Source: Pseudanabaena sp. lw0831 (GTDB lineage: Bacteria; Cyanobacteriota; Cyanobacteriia; Pseudanabaenales; Pseudanabaenaceae). Taken from it: a stretch of 64,000 nucleotides of DNA. Positions 10,184 to 18,795 of this stretch are shown piece after piece. Where the stretch lies: NCBI RefSeq assembly GCF_016584665.1, contig NZ_BBJB01000057.1, forward strand, positions 124,001 through 188,000. Direction: 5' to 3'. The position numbers and the translations under genes were made by a program. Every line of letters starts with the position of its first letter. The first letter of the stretch is position 1. The notes below the pieces were generated by a model. It saw only the letters and a list, made by a program, of their open reading frames with translations, ran no database searches and was not told the origin of the DNA.

Positions 10184-11374
10184 TTAAGTCATTAAATTCT
10201 CAAATACGGCAGCAGCACCCATGCCACCACCAATACACATCGTCACCAGTCCGTAGCGAATGTGGCGGCGTTTCATTTCATGCAATAGCGTGGCAGTGAG
10301 TTTTGCACCCGTACAGCCTAAGGGGTGTCCCAAGGCGATCGCACCACCATTGACATTGACAATATCCTCATCCAATCCCAATTTGCGAATCACGGCTAAG
10401 GCTTGGACGGCAAAGGCTTCATTCAGTTCGATCAAGCCTATGTCTGCTAAAGTCAGACCAACCTGCGCAAGCACTTTCGGAACAGCGAGAATTGGACCAA
10501 TACCCATGATTTCTGGCGGTACACCTGCGACAGCGAAACCGACCATGCGACCGAGGGGATGCAGTCCAAGCTCGATCATTTTGCGGTGGCTGACGAGAAT
10601 CGAAACCGCTGCTCCATCGGACATTTGCGAAGTATTTCCTGCGGTGACAGTACCACCAATACGAAATGCGGGAGGCAAATGGGCTAAGGCTTCGAGGCTA
10701 GTATCAAAACGTGCGCCTTCATCCATCGATAGAACTGTTTCATGTACTTCAGGTTTGCCATCTACATACAGAGTTTCGCGAACGGTGACGGGAATCACTT
10801 CATCCAAGAGTTTATCCGATCGCATTGCCGCGATCGCGCGTTGGTGAGAACGCAGGGCAAATTCATCTTGCTCAGTACGAGAAATATGATACTGCTCCGC
10901 GATATTCTCAGCGGTATGTCCCATTGCGCTATAAATAGCAGGCATATTTTCCATCAAAACTGGGTTGGGTAGCATCACATGACCACCCATAGGAATCAGA
11001 CTCATCGATTCCACGCCACCCGCGACCATTATTTCCGCTTGTCCCGTAGCAATCGCTTGTGATGCCGAAGTGATCGCTTGCAACCCTGAAGCACAGAAGC
11101 GATTGACCGTCGCACCTGCGACTGTATCGGGAAGCCCCGCGCGTCTGGCGATCACCCTCGCGATATTAAATCCTTGCTCTGCTTCAGGAAAAGCACAACC
11201 AAAGATGGCATCCTCAATGCTGTCAATGGGCAAATTGGGAAGTTTTTTCAGCGCACCTTGCAAGGCGATCTCGCCGAGATCGTCGGGGCGCATATTTCTC
11301 AGCGTGCCGCGATGGGCTTTGCCGACGGCGGTTCGCACGCTACTGACAATATATGTTTCATTCATGGCGTTCAT
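10184..11374 (-). CDS. fadA: Acetyl-CoA C-acyltransferase (thiolase)
   Basis: Last step of beta-oxidation: cleaves 3-ketoacyl-CoA with CoA. About 396 residues, normal for thiolase II. Catalytic residues are visible: the nucleophile Cys in NRFCASGLQAI, the His in GGAIALGHPLGCTGAK, and the second Cys in TMCIGGGMGAA; NEAFAVQALAV is also typical. The frame is open to a TTG at 11395, but the ATG at 11374 has GGAG 9 bases before it. Lies between the FadN-like gene and fadE in the same order as Bacillus subtilis fadN-fadA-fadE. Confidence 0.93.
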   Translation of the reverse strand: MNAMNETYIVSSVRTAVGKAHRGTLRNMRPDDLGEIALQGALKKLPNLPIDSIEDAIFGCAFPEAEQGFNIARVIARRAGLPDTVAGATVNRFCASGLQAITSASQAIATGQAEIMVAGGVESMSLIPMGGHVMLPNPVLMENMPAIYSAMGHTAENIAEQYHISRTEQDEFALRSHQRAIAAMRSDKLLDEVIPVTVRETLYVDGKPEVHETVLSMDEGARFDTSLEALAHLPPAFRIGGTVTAGNTSQMSDGAAVSILVSHRKMIELGLHPLGRMVGFAVAGVPPEIMGIGPILAVPKVLAQVGLTLADIGLIELNEAFAVQALAVIRKLGLDEDIVNVNGGAIALGHPLGCTGAKLTATLLHEMKRRHIRYGLVTMCIGGGMGAAAVFENLMT

Positions 11375-11433
11375 TGTTTTAGTCTCCATAATCAAGATCG
11401 GATTGACCTAATCTGTCTGCGTTTCAACCTATC

Positions 11434-11513
11434 TAGCCCCCTAACCCCCCCAATTCTGGGGGGCTTTGAAAGTCTGTTATTTTCTTGTTCCCCAAGAATT
11501 GGGGGCTAGGGGG
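11434..11513. repeat. C/G-rich inverted repeat between fadA and fadN-like genes
   Basis: TAGCCCCCTAACCCCCC with AATTCTGGGG on one side and CCCCAAGAATTGGGGGCTAG on the other form an imperfect palindrome of the CCCCTAACCCCC type common in cyanobacterial intergenic DNA. It splits the otherwise co-linear cluster. Confidence 0.6.
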
Positions 11514-11517
11514 CGAT

Positions 11518-13872
11518 TTAATTCCTCAACGGCTTTTTCGTTTTCAAAACATGAGCAATCCGTTCTTGCGTCTTTGGTTGCTCCAACAGTGGCAAGAAAG
11601 TTTCCCGTTCCAATTGCAGTAGATACTGTTCCGAAACCAAGGCAGGAGCCGAGAGTTCGCCGCCTGTCATCACATAAGCGAGGCGATTGGCAAGATAGCG
11701 ATCGTATTCGCTGGCATAGCCGCCTTGTTGGAAGAGATATGCCTCATGTTCCAAGACGGCTCTACCAGAACGTCCTAGTACCATGATGCTATTGTTCTCG
11801 ATTGGTGGCAGATAGCCAAGGCGATCGAGATGGAGGATTTCTGCTTTTGCTACCGCTAGACGGCGATCGCCATTGATCACAATCTTTGCACTGGCTGGTA
11901 AGTAACCCATTTCCTGAGCTTCATAGGCACTGGAAGAAACCTTTGCCATCGCGATCGTTTCAAAGACGCGCGTGATTAACGGTTGAATGTGGCTTGGTAA
12001 TTCTGAGGCAGAACGTTCCACCGCACGCTTGACTGTACGCAGAATTCCCCCTGCTCCTGGAATCAGACCGACACTCACTTCCACTAGACCGATATAGGTT
12101 TCGGCGGCGGCGACTACGTGGGGACAAGCGAGGACGAGTTCGCAAGCACCACCGAGAACTCGCCCTTGGATGGCGGCAACGATTGGTTTGGGTGCGTAGT
12201 AAATGCGATGTAATAGATTTTGGAAGTCTACAATCAGTTTTTCCAATACGCCAAGGTTGCCAGATTGCGCGGCGATGACCATTTCTAGCAGATTCGCGCC
12301 ACCAGAGAAATGATCGCTACCATTGCCGATGACCATGCCCTTGTAATGATCTGACATCAAGATATCTAGGGATGCTGATAGACCTTCAAGCACTTTGAAA
12401 CTGAGCGTGTTACCCTTAGAGCGAAATTCGTACAGCAGCACCCCATCACCCAGATCGAGCAGTGCGGCTTCGGAATTTTGCCATACTGTGAGTTTAGGTT
12501 CCGATTTCAGCAGGTCGAGATCGATCGCATCCCGTAGCAATGGCACTGGGACATAGCCCTGTCCATGTCGATAGACTTCCAGATTTTGATGGATATCCTC
12601 TTGATAGAAGTGTTGACCTTCTTTAGAACTCAAGATGTTTACCCATTCAGGCAGAAGGATATTTGCCGATCTCATATCTGCCAAAACTGTTTCAAAGCCC
12701 AGTGCTTCCCAAATCTCAAAAGGCCCTAATTCCCAGCCAAAGCCCCAACACATGGCGCGATCGATATCGAGAGGGCTATCAGCAATTTCAGGAATCCGAC
12801 GGGAGCTGTACGCCAAGATTTCCAGCATGGTTTGACGGAAGAATTCGCCAGCCCTGCCGCGATCTCGATACAGAGCAATCAGGCGATCGGTAAGTGGTAA
12901 TTTGGCGATCGCGGTAACTTCTAAAGAATCAGTGTCATCAGTGGCTTCGTAGGTCAAGGTTTCAGGATTGATGGCAAGAATTGCTGACTTCTGTTTCTTG
13001 TAAAAGCCCTGTCCCGTTTTCGCGCCCAAAGTTCCTGTAGAGACCAGTTTTTGCATAATTTCGGGAACTTGAAAGATCTCGCGACTCTCATCGTCAGGAA
13101 TCGCAGGATACAGATGATCGGTGACATAGGTCAGAGTGTCCAGCCCAATTAGATCAGCAGTGCGGAAGGTTGCGGATTTGGGTCTACCTACCAAGGTTCC
13201 CGTTAAGGTGTCAATTTCGGCGATCGTGTAACCTTTTTCAGTCCATGCTTTGATGGCTAGCAGCGTCGCATACATCCCAATGCGATTGGCGATGAAATTG
13301 GGCGTGTCTTTAGCAATCACGATGCCCTTGCCTAAATGCAATTCTCCAAACCATTGCATTCTCGCTAATACCTGCGGATCGGTGTCCTTAGTGGGAATCA
13401 GTTCCAGCAATTTCAGATAGCGCGGTGGATTGAAGAAATGCGTTCCCAAAAAGCGACTGCGAAAAGATTTTGTGCGTCCTTTAGCGATCGCCTGAATTGG
13501 TAAGCCGCTAGTATTCGTGGAAATAATTGCATCGGGATGGATCACCGCTTCCAATCGTTCCATCAGGGCTTGCTTTGTGGGCAAATCTTCCACAATTGCC
13601 TCAATCACCCAGTCAACTGTGGCTAAGCGATCGAAATGCTCATCAAAGTTGCCAAGAATGACGCGCCGAGAGGTTTTCTCGGTAAAGCAAATTGGTGGTG
13701 ATAGTTTCAGCGCTTTCTTATAAGCCGCCTCCACATGGTCATTCTTGCAACCAGTGCTTGAAGCTAGATTGAGCAGATGTACGGTCAGACCAGCATTAGC
13801 CAGATGGGCGGCGATCTGGCTACCCATCACGCCTGCACCGAGAACAGCAACGGTTCGGAATGGCGTAAACAT
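11518..13872 (-). CDS. 3-hydroxyacyl-CoA dehydrogenase / enoyl-CoA hydratase (FadN-like)
   Basis: Would carry out the middle two steps of beta-oxidation. The 784 residues have the dehydrogenase first: NAD-binding VAVLGAGVMGSQIAAHLA, THFFNPPRYLKLLELIP, KDTPNFIANRIG; then a hydratase domain from about 470 with GGACELVLAC and GLVEVSVGLIPGAGG, where both catalytic glutamates are present. This order (HCDH then ECH) is that of Bacillus FadN, the reverse of E. coli FadB. AGGAGG lies 9 bases before the ATG. Followed by a C/G-rich repeat and the thiolase. Confidence 0.92.
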   Translation of the reverse strand: MFTPFRTVAVLGAGVMGSQIAAHLANAGLTVHLLNLASSTGCKNDHVEAAYKKALKLSPPICFTEKTSRRVILGNFDEHFDRLATVDWVIEAIVEDLPTKQALMERLEAVIHPDAIISTNTSGLPIQAIAKGRTKSFRSRFLGTHFFNPPRYLKLLELIPTKDTDPQVLARMQWFGELHLGKGIVIAKDTPNFIANRIGMYATLLAIKAWTEKGYTIAEIDTLTGTLVGRPKSATFRTADLIGLDTLTYVTDHLYPAIPDDESREIFQVPEIMQKLVSTGTLGAKTGQGFYKKQKSAILAINPETLTYEATDDTDSLEVTAIAKLPLTDRLIALYRDRGRAGEFFRQTMLEILAYSSRRIPEIADSPLDIDRAMCWGFGWELGPFEIWEALGFETVLADMRSANILLPEWVNILSSKEGQHFYQEDIHQNLEVYRHGQGYVPVPLLRDAIDLDLLKSEPKLTVWQNSEAALLDLGDGVLLYEFRSKGNTLSFKVLEGLSASLDILMSDHYKGMVIGNGSDHFSGGANLLEMVIAAQSGNLGVLEKLIVDFQNLLHRIYYAPKPIVAAIQGRVLGGACELVLACPHVVAAAETYIGLVEVSVGLIPGAGGILRTVKRAVERSASELPSHIQPLITRVFETIAMAKVSSSAYEAQEMGYLPASAKIVINGDRRLAVAKAEILHLDRLGYLPPIENNSIMVLGRSGRAVLEHEAYLFQQGGYASEYDRYLANRLAYVMTGGELSAPALVSEQYLLQLERETFLPLLEQPKTQERIAHVLKTKKPLRN

Positions 13873-13899
13873 AATCTTAATCCTCCTGTGGATTTGGAA

Positions 13900-14135
13900 A
13901 GCGGGGATTTTAGATCCCCCCCAGCCCCCCTTATAAAGGGGGGGAATTAATTCCTTCCCCTTTATAAGGGGGATTGAGGGGGATCTCTTTGAGGTTTTGA
14001 CCTCGGAAAGTAATTCTTAAAGTGAATATCTAATTGGTAAAGCGGGGGTTGCTTTAGATCCCCCTCAATCCCCCTTGTAAAGGGGGGAATTAAATTCTTC
14101 CCCCTTTACAAGGGGGATTGAGGGGGATCTCTTCG
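13900..14135. repeat. Two tandem C/G-rich palindromic units
   Basis: Two similar palindromes follow each other (about 13906-13972 and 14061-14130), each built from GATCCCCCTCAATCCCCCTT and its inverse with an AATTAA-like centre. Each is preceded by AAAGCGGGG; the second is bordered by TAATTGGTAAAGCGGGG, a sequence found again at the very end of the neighbouring synthetase gene (14141 onward). Confidence 0.65.
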
Positions 14136-14140
14136 ATTTT

Positions 14141-17100
14141 CTAATTGGTAAAGCGGGGATTGAGCGACTGCGTGAAAATTGGACAGGCGATCGCATCATA
14201 ATCAGCACAATCGAGTTGAACATTTTCAGGTTCTAAATTGTTCGCCTTGTTCCTGTTTTTAAGCTTGCTCTCATCCTGCTCTCCATAGAGAATGTCGATC
14301 TCGCGAGAGAATCTTGCAATTACCGCAGCCCGATTGATTTGCTGATCTGACCTCAGTAAGCCATTTTCTAAAGTCAATTCCGCATCGATCAGCAGAAAGC
14401 GCTTGACATTCGCCCAATAAGGTAAGTGGCAGTTGATTGCATCGATTTCAGCGCGATAGAGTGCCAAGATACAGGGATGACGGAACAGTTCGTCATTACT
14501 TAAGGTGACACTCAATTCAGGGAAACCCAAAGCTCGCACGCGATCGCGTAAAGCACTAAGATTGACAAAGATCAATGCTGAGCAGAACTTGCGATCGGAA
14601 CCGACGATCGTGGCTTGCTTGATCAGAACTGACTTGTTTAGCTGTTCTTCCAAGGGTTGCGGGGCAATATATTTCCCTGTGGAGAGCTTAAACAGAGATT
14701 TCTTCATGCCCGTGATTTTGAGCAAACCATTGTCAGTAAATGCCCCCAAATCGCCTGTATGCAGCCATCCTTGCGGATCGATCGCTGCCTCGGTAGCTGC
14801 TGCATTTTTGTAATAGTCGGGGGTAACGTACAGTCCACGGACAAGAATTTCGCCATCGGCAGCGATCGCAATTTCCACTCCTGGAATCGGACTGCCCACC
14901 GTGCCAGCCCGATTATTGTCCACCCGATTGAAACAGACGACACCACCCGTCTGCGTTAGACCATAACCCTGCAAGACTGGTATCCCTGCGGCATTAAACG
15001 CTTTGGCGATTTCGGGACTTAGCGCCGCTCCACCACTGAGCAGATATTTCAAGCGATCGCCAAATAGCGATCGCCACTGCGTATATACCAATCCATCGGC
15101 AATTTGCATCGCCAGTTTGTTGTGCAAAGCTGCCAGTCCGCGAGGCTGTTGTCCTAGCTCATATTGTTGCGCTAGGCGCAACCCACAGACCGCAATCTGC
15201 TGCTCCCACCACGATGATGATTTCTGGCTGCGCTCCACAATTTTGCTATAGAACTTCTCTAAAAGCAGAGGTATGGAAGCGAGAATTGTCGGTTGGACTT
15301 CCTTTAAATGTCTGAGTACGCGGTTGGGATGGGAGAGGTAAATGCTGTGACCGTAGTACAGATGACCATAGAACAGACAACGCGCAAACACATGGGTCAG
15401 CGGCAAAAAGGATAGCCCCACCTCGCGATCACCCCATTCCATATCCTTTAAACTCGCAAAAGCGGCTAAAGCGTTCCCAGAAAGATTTTCATGGGTCAGC
15501 ATCACTCCCACCAGTTTGCCATTCTCTGCGGGAATGTAGATGATCGTCGCCAGATCCCTAGAGTTCAAACGCGATCGCAAGATTTGGAGATTATGCGCGG
15601 TCGCCCGACTCTGACCTTGGGCTTGCAATTCACTTAGTGAAAATACTTGTAAACATTGAGGTAGGGCAATATCGCGAGATTCTGGAGCAAATTCTGGACG
15701 ATTTCCATGTAGGAACGTATGCAGATCTAGACAAGCTTGGGCAGGAATATTTTGCGTAAATTCCAAGCTATCGTTCTGTATATCCTCTGCCGATTCTGGA
15801 GCTAGCGATCGCGTTGGCTGCCAATCATCAGGAACTTCCGCAATCACAATTTGCTGCAAATTCGGAGCTTTACCCAAATATGGTGCGATTTGCTTCAGTA
15901 AATCCAAATTGGCGATCACCAAAGCCTTGGCTTCACTATGAGATAGCGCCCAGAAAATATTTTCTAAAGTCTGCGTCAAGTCAATCGGTACATCCACTAA
16001 GCCTGCTAATAGACAACCCATATCTGCGATCGCAAAATTGAGATCGTTATGCAGCAGTAAAGCCACGCGATCGCCTTTAGCTAAACCCAAACCGAGCAAT
16101 CCCATCGCCAAAGTTTCCGTTGCCGATTTGAATGCTTGATTGGAATGCGATCGCCAACCAAGATCTGTCCATTGATTAAGAGCTTTGGCATTGGGATTAC
16201 GTTGACAAGCTTCTTCTAACAGCGAAGGTAACGTTCGTCCTAAAGGAACTAAAGCCGCATTTTGTAATGTGTTCGCTAAGAAAAACTGGCAGGTTTGCGT
16301 TCCTGCTAAATCGTGAGCTAGATGGCGATCGAGCCAGATTTCTAAATCAGTAAATACTTTGCGAGCATGGACATCTACGTAGAGATCGTGATAGCTATCA
16401 GGGTATTCTCGATGTTCTTTATCAGGAAAGATCACCCGTTGGAAAAAAGCACGACTGGCTTCGGGAAGCGTGACGCGATCGGAATTGCCATGCATCACTA
16501 ACAATGGGATTTTAATCTCCGATGCATGGCTGTAAATCCAGTCTACGGTTGAGGAGAATTCTGTCGCCAGACGTGCAGTTCCATATTCATGTCTCAATGG
16601 ATCTTGCTCGTAAGCAAGTTGTTCGGCTGGAGTTCGGGCATTACCTTCATGGGGAATCCCCAATTTCAAACTGAACCTTGGTAATACGTTAGAAAATAAT
16701 TTCCCCAAAGATAACTTGAAATTCGAGATATTTACCTTATTCAAAGCAGGCGCAGTCACGATCGCACCCTGAATATTTTCAGGATAGTGCAAGATATAGT
16801 CAAGGGCGATCGTCCCGCCTAGGCTATGTCCCCAAAGGATATAAGAACAGCAAACCCGTTGCGATCGAATCTGTTGCAATAGAAGATGTAAATCTTCGCG
16901 AAATTCTTGCCAACGATTGATGTAGCCGCGTTGTCCCTCAGAACGTCCATGTCCTCGTAAATCTAGGGCATAGACCTCATAGCCTTGGGGAACCAAATAG
17001 TCCACCACATTCTGAAATACGCCACTATGTGTACCCAAGCCATGAATGAGAACAACGATCGCATGGCTAATTCCCTCTGGTTGCCAGCTTTGATAGTAGA

Positions 17101-17146
17101 GATGGCATCCTTCATACCCCAATAACGTTCCTTCTATATGTTTCAC
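14141..17146 (-). CDS. Lipase / acyl-CoA synthetase fusion
   Basis: A two-domain protein of about 1001 residues. N-terminal alpha/beta hydrolase (about 1-280, monoacylglycerol-lipase type): HGLGTHSG, LDLRGHGRS, GHSLGG with Ser108, HGNSDRV with Asp223, SYHDLYVD with His253. C-terminal AMP-forming synthetase (about 300-985): LTHENL, LPLTHVF, QGYGLTQTGG, GWLHTGDLG, STGKYIAPQPLEE. The ATP-loop usually written TSGTTGxPKG reads IPAENGKLVG (about 538-547), YGLTE reads YGLTQ, and GRKK reads GMKK, so activity is uncertain. A GTG at 17206 is open but lies in a repeat; the GTG at 17146 has GGGGAGG 9 bases upstream and is preferred. Would feed fatty acids to the genes downstream. Confidence 0.85.
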   Translation of the reverse strand: MKHIEGTLLGYEGCHLYYQSWQPEGISHAIVVLIHGLGTHSGVFQNVVDYLVPQGYEVYALDLRGHGRSEGQRGYINRWQEFREDLHLLLQQIRSQRVCCSYILWGHSLGGTIALDYILHYPENIQGAIVTAPALNKVNISNFKLSLGKLFSNVLPRFSLKLGIPHEGNARTPAEQLAYEQDPLRHEYGTARLATEFSSTVDWIYSHASEIKIPLLVMHGNSDRVTLPEASRAFFQRVIFPDKEHREYPDSYHDLYVDVHARKVFTDLEIWLDRHLAHDLAGTQTCQFFLANTLQNAALVPLGRTLPSLLEEACQRNPNAKALNQWTDLGWRSHSNQAFKSATETLAMGLLGLGLAKGDRVALLLHNDLNFAIADMGCLLAGLVDVPIDLTQTLENIFWALSHSEAKALVIANLDLLKQIAPYLGKAPNLQQIVIAEVPDDWQPTRSLAPESAEDIQNDSLEFTQNIPAQACLDLHTFLHGNRPEFAPESRDIALPQCLQVFSLSELQAQGQSRATAHNLQILRSRLNSRDLATIIYIPAENGKLVGVMLTHENLSGNALAAFASLKDMEWGDREVGLSFLPLTHVFARCLFYGHLYYGHSIYLSHPNRVLRHLKEVQPTILASIPLLLEKFYSKIVERSQKSSSWWEQQIAVCGLRLAQQYELGQQPRGLAALHNKLAMQIADGLVYTQWRSLFGDRLKYLLSGGAALSPEIAKAFNAAGIPVLQGYGLTQTGGVVCFNRVDNNRAGTVGSPIPGVEIAIAADGEILVRGLYVTPDYYKNAAATEAAIDPQGWLHTGDLGAFTDNGLLKITGMKKSLFKLSTGKYIAPQPLEEQLNKSVLIKQATIVGSDRKFCSALIFVNLSALRDRVRALGFPELSVTLSNDELFRHPCILALYRAEIDAINCHLPYWANVKRFLLIDAELTLENGLLRSDQQINRAAVIARFSREIDILYGEQDESKLKNRNKANNLEPENVQLDCADYDAIACPIFTQSLNPRFTN

Positions 17147-17197
17147 TGTCGCTACCTCCCCTAAGATGGGATCTGAAGTTGCTTGTGATATACTTAT

Positions 17198-17312
17198 GCC
17201 CTGCACTCAAGTGCGGGCTGAAAGCTCAAACCCGTTGAAACGGGTTAATTAGAAGATTTCTTTAGTCTGCTTCAGCAGACTTTAGCTTTTAGCCCGCACT
17301 TGAGTGCAGGGC
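17198..17312. repeat. Nested inverted repeat upstream of fusion gene
   Basis: Perfect 22-base outer arms at 17198-17219 and 17291-17312 (GCCCTGCACTCAAGTGCGGG core) enclose two smaller hairpins, AACCCGTTGAAACGGGTT and AGTCTGCTTCAGCAGACT. The structure resembles a small non-autonomous insertion sitting between the regulator and the fusion gene. Confidence 0.65.
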
Positions 17313-17333
17313 TATAGGAACTATAGGAACTTG

Positions 17334-17882
17334 TTAATTCTGGATTTCTATAGAATTTGACTCAGTATCGAAGGGCAGAGAAGTTGATGATTTGATTTGG
17401 TTCAGTACGATATTTGTGCGTACCTTCTCAACGCCTGGCATTGGCGTGATCTGCTCATTGAGAAATCGTTCTAGCTGTTGGTGATCTGATGCGACCACCT
17501 TCAATAAATAGTCAAATTCTCCAGTCAGATGGTGGCATTCCAATACTTCAGTTAACCCCTTCATCCGTTCGCAGAACTGACCGACACATTCTGGTTGATT
17601 ATGGGTGAGGGTAACTTGGGTAAAACAGAGCAGATCGAGTCCCAATGCCTCACGATTTACTAGTGTTACGTATCCATCGATGCAACCACTTTCTTCTAGT
17701 TTTTTAAGCCGTTTTTGCAACCCAGGTGGGGTGAGATTTAGCTGACGAGCCAATTCTACATTACTCGTTCGACTGTTTTCTTGTAAGAGTTGCAACAGTA
17801 ATTTATCGCGATCGTCTAACTGCTGAAACTGTTCTGGTTGCTTATCTGTAGGGTTGCGTTTAAGAGATTTTTTCTTTTGCAA
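17334..17882 (-). CDS. Lrp/AsnC-family transcription regulator
   Basis: 182 residues: winged helix-turn-helix about 22-75 (LDDRDKLLLQLLQENSRTSN then LARQLNLTPPGLQKRLKKLEESG), and a RAM ligand-binding domain about 85-165 (TGEFDYLLKVV, MPGVEKVRTNIVLNQIK). Members bind amino acids or other small molecules and form octamers. The TTG start has GGAGGGG 5 bases before it; no ATG fits better. First gene on this strand before the beta-oxidation genes, so it is a natural candidate to control them. A 27-bp perfect palindrome lies about 95 bases upstream. Confidence 0.88.
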   Translation of the reverse strand: MQKKKSLKRNPTDKQPEQFQQLDDRDKLLLQLLQENSRTSNVELARQLNLTPPGLQKRLKKLEESGCIDGYVTLVNREALGLDLLCFTQVTLTHNQPECVGQFCERMKGLTEVLECHHLTGEFDYLLKVVASDHQQLERFLNEQITPMPGVEKVRTNIVLNQIKSSTSLPFDTESNSIEIQN

Positions 17883-17975
17883 TTGACCCCTCCAAATACA
17901 GGTTTATAAATTGATATTTCCTTACTTTTTATCCTAGCCGAATTCTCCAGTTAAATCAAGACCGCCAGTTGTTAT

Positions 17976-18037
17976 TTAATACTTTATTCATTATTTTGGT
18001 TTATTTTATAAACCAAAATAATGAATAAAGTATTAAA
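17976..18037. promoter_or_regulatory. 27-bp perfect A/T-rich palindrome upstream of lrp-like gene
   Basis: Arms 17976-18002 and 18011-18037 match without error around ATTTTATA. It lacks the GC core of the other palindromes in the window and lies where the regulator's promoter or operator would be. It may instead act only as an insulating hairpin. Confidence 0.45.
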
Positions 18038-18123
18038 AAATGTAGATTTTTGCTGCAAAGTTATAAATATAGAGCCCCCCCGAAACCGTCATATAGCTGT
18101 AGCCAGTTAGGACAAAACAAAAC

Positions 18124-18168
18124 CCAAAAAGAGAGTTGCGGCGCTTCGTGCCGCAACTCTCTTTTTGA
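18124..18168. repeat. Palindrome of the AACCCAAA family
   Basis: Arms 18126-18142 and 18150-18166 (AAAAAGAGAGTTGCGGC and inverse) around GCTTCGT, framed by AAACCCA and GAGTTT. The stem nearly equals the one at 52176-52216 but the loop differs. Confidence 0.65.
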
Positions 18169-18216
18169 GTTTATATCTTAACTACTCCCTTCCTACCGAG
18201 AGAATAGACGTTGTAA

Positions 18217-18267
18217 AGTGAAGAATTAGTGGTGCGCGGCGAAGCCGCGCACCACTAATTCTTCACT
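18217..18267. repeat. Perfect 24-bp hairpin with GAA loop
   Basis: Arms 18217-18240 and 18244-18267 are exact inverse copies around GAA. Outer flanks ACTCCCTTCC (about 18184) and GGAAGGGAGT (about 18269) also pair, so the whole 18184-18279 segment is a nested inverted repeat. The 270 bases that follow, to 18540, hold no gene I can see. Confidence 0.65.
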
Positions 18268-18540
18268 GGGAAGGGAGTAAATTGACTAAAGTTATAGAGC
18301 TTACTAAGATTGGCATACACTACTTCCAAGCCCAGTCAAGTGTATTTCTTTGTATCTAATCCCTAAGATTCTTGAGTGTTGTTGTAAGATTAGAGTATGA
18401 CTTTTGATGATTGTAGAAGCCTAATCTTTTGCTGGTAGATGGCTCTATAAAGTAGAGGGGCTTTATCAATCTGTTGTTTGTACAGTCTTTACAACCCTTG
18501 TGAGCCATTGCAATTAAAAGTTGATGTCTTTTAAGGAATA

Positions 18541-18708
18541 ATGGAAGAAAGAATTATGAAATCTGCTGCTTCACATTCCGATGAGAGTTACCAAAAAGCT
18601 AATCAGTATCTAGATCGATTAAACCATGCTCCCTATTTAACTATCTTTGCATGGATATTAGGGATGCTTTGTCTATTCACTTTCATCATTTTGATTGGAG
18701 TTTTTTAA
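18541..18708 (+). CDS. Small single-helix membrane protein, unknown
   Basis: A 55-codon frame. The first half is polar (MEERIMKSAASHSDESYQKA), and residues about 31-55 form one hydrophobic helix (APYLTIFAWILGMLCLFTFI). AAGGA lies 3 bases before the ATG, rather close; a second ATG at 18556 is possible. The ordered layout (polar head, helix, stop right after the helix) looks like a genuine small membrane protein, but I know no family for it. Followed by two hairpins and the convergent BLUF gene. Confidence 0.45.
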   Translation: MEERIMKSAASHSDESYQKANQYLDRLNHAPYLTIFAWILGMLCLFTFIILIGVF

Positions 18709-18717
18709 TAGATTTGC

Positions 18718-18776
18718 TACCTGCAAGCAGCAAGTTGCTGCTTGCAGGTATTAGGGTGGGCAATGCCCACCCTAAT
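18718..18776. terminator. Two adjoining hairpins between convergent genes
   Basis: CCTGCAAGCAGCAAGTTGCT continues to its inverse (18718-18750), followed directly by ATTAGGGTGGGCAATGCCCA and inverse (18750-18776). The second shares GGTGGGC-A-GCCCACC with the hairpin at 3330. Confidence 0.5.
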
Positions 18777-18795
18777 ACTTCTTCTCTTTGGCATT

